Source: Sandaracinomonas limnophila (GTDB lineage: Bacteria > Bacteroidota > Bacteroidia > Cytophagales > Spirosomataceae). Taken from it: a stretch of DNA of 64,000 bases. Shown here piece after piece: positions 61,966-64,000 of this stretch (positions within the stretch are counted from its first letter, which is position 1; the number at the start of each line of letters is the position of its first letter). The position numbers and the translations under genes are program-made. The stretch lies in NCBI RefSeq assembly GCF_004005965.1, contig NZ_SACY01000005.1:1-64000 (forward strand), written 5' to 3'. The notes under the pieces are model-generated. The model worked only from the letters and a program-made list of their open reading frames with translations. It had not been told where the DNA came from and did no database searches.

Positions 61966-62634
61966 ATGACAAATACAGAAATTACCGCTGCTGCAAGAAA
62001 TCAATTAGAAGGCAAATGGCTTTATGCTATTATTGCATTTTTCCTTATTTCAATTATCCCTTCTCTACTTATTTCCAACTCGCCAATTAAAATACCAATT
62101 GAAATAAACACTTCAAATTGGCAGGAACATCTTTCAGAAAAGGTTCAATTCAATTATAGCTTTTTCATTTCACTCGTTTTAAGTGGGGCATTTGCTTTTG
62201 GAGGTGCACTGTTTAGTTTAGCGGTTATAAGAAATAACATCGCAACAATTGAACTCATTTTCGAAGGTTTCAAAGACTTAAATAGATATTTTGTTTTGCT
62301 TGCCACTTTCCTAATTACAACTATTTTCACCTGGTTATGGATGTTGCTTCTAATCGTTCCAGGTATTATAGCAGCTTTATCATATTCAATGAGTTATTTT
62401 ATCCTTATTGATAATCCGAGCTTAGGTTCTCTAGAAGCAATTGAAAGAAGTAAACAGCTAATGCATGGACACAAATGGCAATTATTTAAACTTTATTTAC
62501 GATTTGTAGGCTTAGGTTTTCTTTGCATTTTTACCCTGGGAATTGGATTTTTATGGTTAATACCCTATGCAAATATTTGTTTGGCTCAATTTTATCAACA
62601 ACTTGTTGAAAAATCAGAAATCACTGACAACTAG
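61966..62634 (+). CDS. DUF975-family integral membrane protein
   Basis: 222 residues with about five to six membrane helices. The start MTNTEITAAARNQLEGKWLYAIIAFF and the late SLEAIERSKQLMHGHKWQLF are typical of DUF975. No enzymatic motif. Function unknown. It follows mogA after 53 nt and precedes a 244-bp region with REP-like hairpins. Confidence 0.82.
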   Translation: MTNTEITAAARNQLEGKWLYAIIAFFLISIIPSLLISNSPIKIPIEINTSNWQEHLSEKVQFNYSFFISLVLSGAFAFGGALFSLAVIRNNIATIELIFEGFKDLNRYFVLLATFLITTIFTWLWMLLLIVPGIIAALSYSMSYFILIDNPSLGSLEAIERSKQLMHGHKWQLFKLYLRFVGLGFLCIFTLGIGFLWLIPYANICLAQFYQQLVEKSEITDN

Positions 62635-62777
62635 TATTTTATCAGTATAATTATTAAATAAAACGGTATATTGCAGGGGGTAAGGGGCATGCATTTCCCC
62701 AACAAATAAAGAAACAAAATTCCTAACAGCTAACTGATAAAATTTAGAATTTCTTTCAAATATTCCCATTAAAATAA

Positions 62778-62858
62778 TTTTGACCCCGCTGGGGTCAAAA
62801 TACTATTCTGATTAATTCAAACTAGAGATTTGCAATCCCTCCAGGATTATTTTTCAAT
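62778..62858. repeat. REP-like hairpins downstream of the DUF975 gene
   Basis: TTTTGACCCC/GGGGTCAAAA with loop GCT at 62778-62800, a perfect stem, and a weaker AATCC/GGATT hairpin at about 62839-62853. The first shares its triloop, and part of its stem, with the hairpins at 3.1 kb. The remaining 62635-62778 shows no gene or clear signal. Confidence 0.75.
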
Positions 62859-62878
62859 CATACATCTTACATAATACA

Positions 62879-63688
62879 TCACCCCTCTTCCCTCATCAGC
62901 ACTGCATATAACTTCCTCGTTACCTCTCCAATTTCAAACATGATTTCATCAATTTGCAAAATCGGGACTACACGCTTGGTGCTACCAGTAGTAAAAACTT
63001 CATCGGAATCTTTGAATTCTTGTAGAGATACATCTCGAATTTCCAATGGCAAATGATTTTTTTGACAAATTTCAATAATTTTCTTCCGAGTTATTCCTTC
63101 TAGAATTCCTGATTTAGGAGTGATAATTATTCCATTTTTAACCAAAAACAAATTACTTCTAGAACATTCGGTAACTCCATCTTCGGTAGTAAAATAAATA
63201 TACTCATCAAATCCTTCTGATTTTATTTTGGTCCAATTTCGTAAGGCAAAAGCATAATTTAAGCTTTTAATATCGGCCATTTCACGCTGAAATTCAAATG
63301 ATTTCAATTTCATTCCCTTTTCAAAATCCGTAAATTGAAAAGGATTTGGAATTACAAACAATTGTGAGCCTGAAGTTGGCTCAAAGCCACCTAGACTATC
63401 ACCTGCCGACAATACCATTTTTACACCTAAACATTCGTCTTTCGACATAGCAGCCAACTCCAGAATTATATTTGCTAAATCATTTTTTTGGTAGGTATGA
63501 TGAATCCCCATTTTTTGGGCAGATGATAAAAATCGATCCAAATGATCATTCATGAAAACAGGGCGACCATTCATGATTCTGAAAAAATCAAATATCCCAT
63601 AGCCGCGCAAAAATCCAACATCAAAAATACTAACATGTACTTCACTCGCTTTTTTCCAGGAATTATTATGATAAATTGGATAATCCAT
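62879..63688 (-). CDS. Class IV aminotransferase, candidate aminodeoxychorismate lyase
   Basis: 269 residues, fold type IV PLP enzyme. VSIFDVGFLRGYGIFDFFRI is the D-amino-acid transaminase/PabC/IlvE start. The PLP lysine is in DIKSLNYAFALRN near 141, and TECSRSNLFLVKNG and GILEGITRKKI are conserved. It overlaps folP by 23 nt, and folP works in folate synthesis, so PabC (4-aminobenzoate formation) is the favoured guess. Branched-chain or D-amino-acid aminotransferase cannot be ruled out. Confidence 0.83.
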   Translation of the reverse strand: MDYPIYHNNSWKKASEVHVSIFDVGFLRGYGIFDFFRIMNGRPVFMNDHLDRFLSSAQKMGIHHTYQKNDLANIILELAAMSKDECLGVKMVLSAGDSLGGFEPTSGSQLFVIPNPFQFTDFEKGMKLKSFEFQREMADIKSLNYAFALRNWTKIKSEGFDEYIYFTTEDGVTECSRSNLFLVKNGIIITPKSGILEGITRKKIIEICQKNHLPLEIRDVSLQEFKDSDEVFTTGSTKRVVPILQIDEIMFEIGEVTRKLYAVLMREEG

Positions 63689-64000
63689 ATTTTTTTAATT
63701 TTTCTACTAAATCAATTACTTGTTTGGCCTCTTCAACATCATGTACACGCAAAATATCAGCCCCTAAAAGAAGGGCGATGCTGTTCATGGCTGTAGTGGC
63801 ATTCAGGGCTTCCTCTGAAGAAATATTCAAAAATTTACACAACATGGTTTTTCTTGAAATCCCTACCATTAATGGAGCACCTAATTCCTTAAACTGAGGT
63901 AATTGTGCCATGATCTTGTAATTATCATCCAGGCTTTTAGAAAAGCCGAAACCAGGATCAATTATTAAATTGGTGAAAGATTTAGAACGTAAAAATTGTA
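63666..64000 (-). CDS. folP: Dihydropteroate synthase, N-terminal part beyond window edge
   Basis: About 111 C-terminal codons are present; the gene runs off the right edge. IIDPGFGFSKSLDDNYKIM, GAPLMVGISRKTML, TTAMNSIALLLGADILRVHDV match the second half of FolP, including the Lys/Arg-containing SRK motif and the RVHDV end. FolP joins 4-aminobenzoate with the pterin diphosphate. An internal ATG at 63911 is not the start. Confidence 0.93.
   Translation of the reverse strand, partial: QFLRSKSFTNLIIDPGFGFSKSLDDNYKIMAQLPQFKELGAPLMVGISRKTMLCKFLNISSEEALNATTAMNSIALLLGADILRVHDVEEAKQVIDLVEKLKKYGLSNLS

Overview
The window looks like a chromosome segment of a low-GC member of the Bacteroidota, most likely the Cytophagales or a close relative. 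The reasons are GldG, a LolA-like carrier, a SecA of about 1,118 residues, outer-membrane proteins with Bacteroidota-style signal peptides, DUF1080 and Tat-exported Gfo/Idh proteins, membrane-bound AraC regulators, A-rich leaders without Shine-Dalgarno boxes, and promoter boxes of the TAnnTTTG type. The genus cannot be fixed from the sequence alone. No rRNA, insertion sequence, CRISPR array or phage module is visible. There is one tRNA (Arg, anticodon CCT).

Layout. 0-2.4 kb: a secreted tail-fibre-like repeat protein that runs off the left edge, with a beta-barrel-like partner. 2.4-3.6 kb: a hierarchical repeat region with two inverted octamer arrays around a cluster of small hairpins. 3.6-7.6 kb: three tandem 7TM-AraC regulators. 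7.8-15 kb: metal-binding protein, tRNA, alcohol dehydrogenase, acyltransferase, DUF1080 protein and Gfo/Idh oxidoreductase. 15.2-19.3 kb: secA, then a VapBC-like toxin-antitoxin pair with a palindromic operator-promoter. 19.3-25.2 kb: proB, aat and an arginine cluster (GNAT, argG, argC, argD). 25.3-41.4 kb: housekeeping genes (PpiD-like chaperone, gldG, dnaN, thioredoxin, lolA, ftsK, pyrD, MlaE-like permease, rarA, mgtE, dtd, mazG-like). 41.4-50.1 kb: an L-rhamnose operon that reads rhaEW-rhaI-rhaK-lutA-lutB-lutC, so rhamnose can be followed to DHAP and lactaldehyde, then lactate, then pyruvate. 50.1-64 kb: amidohydrolase, sugar isomerase/epimerase, tsaE, alanine dehydrogenase, xerD, aroQ, class V aminotransferase, marC, RNase H, trmN6-like, glycosyltransferase, tcdA, mogA, DUF975, and a class IV aminotransferase next to folP, which is cut by the right edge.

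The most unusual content lies between genes. (1) Heptamer and octamer arrays fill many spacers, and in at least five cases the repeat unit starts exactly with the stop codon of the upstream gene (for example TAATTGT, TGAGTTA, TGAGGTA). (2) Small hairpins occur with different but fully complementary stems around constant triloops. (3) A composite two-hairpin element occurs at three loci and is tandemly amplified (67-bp period) between lutB and lutC. (4) An A8 tract just after the start codon of an outer-membrane protein gene puts the signal peptide out of frame by one base. No clearly new defence or biosynthetic gene system was recognised.
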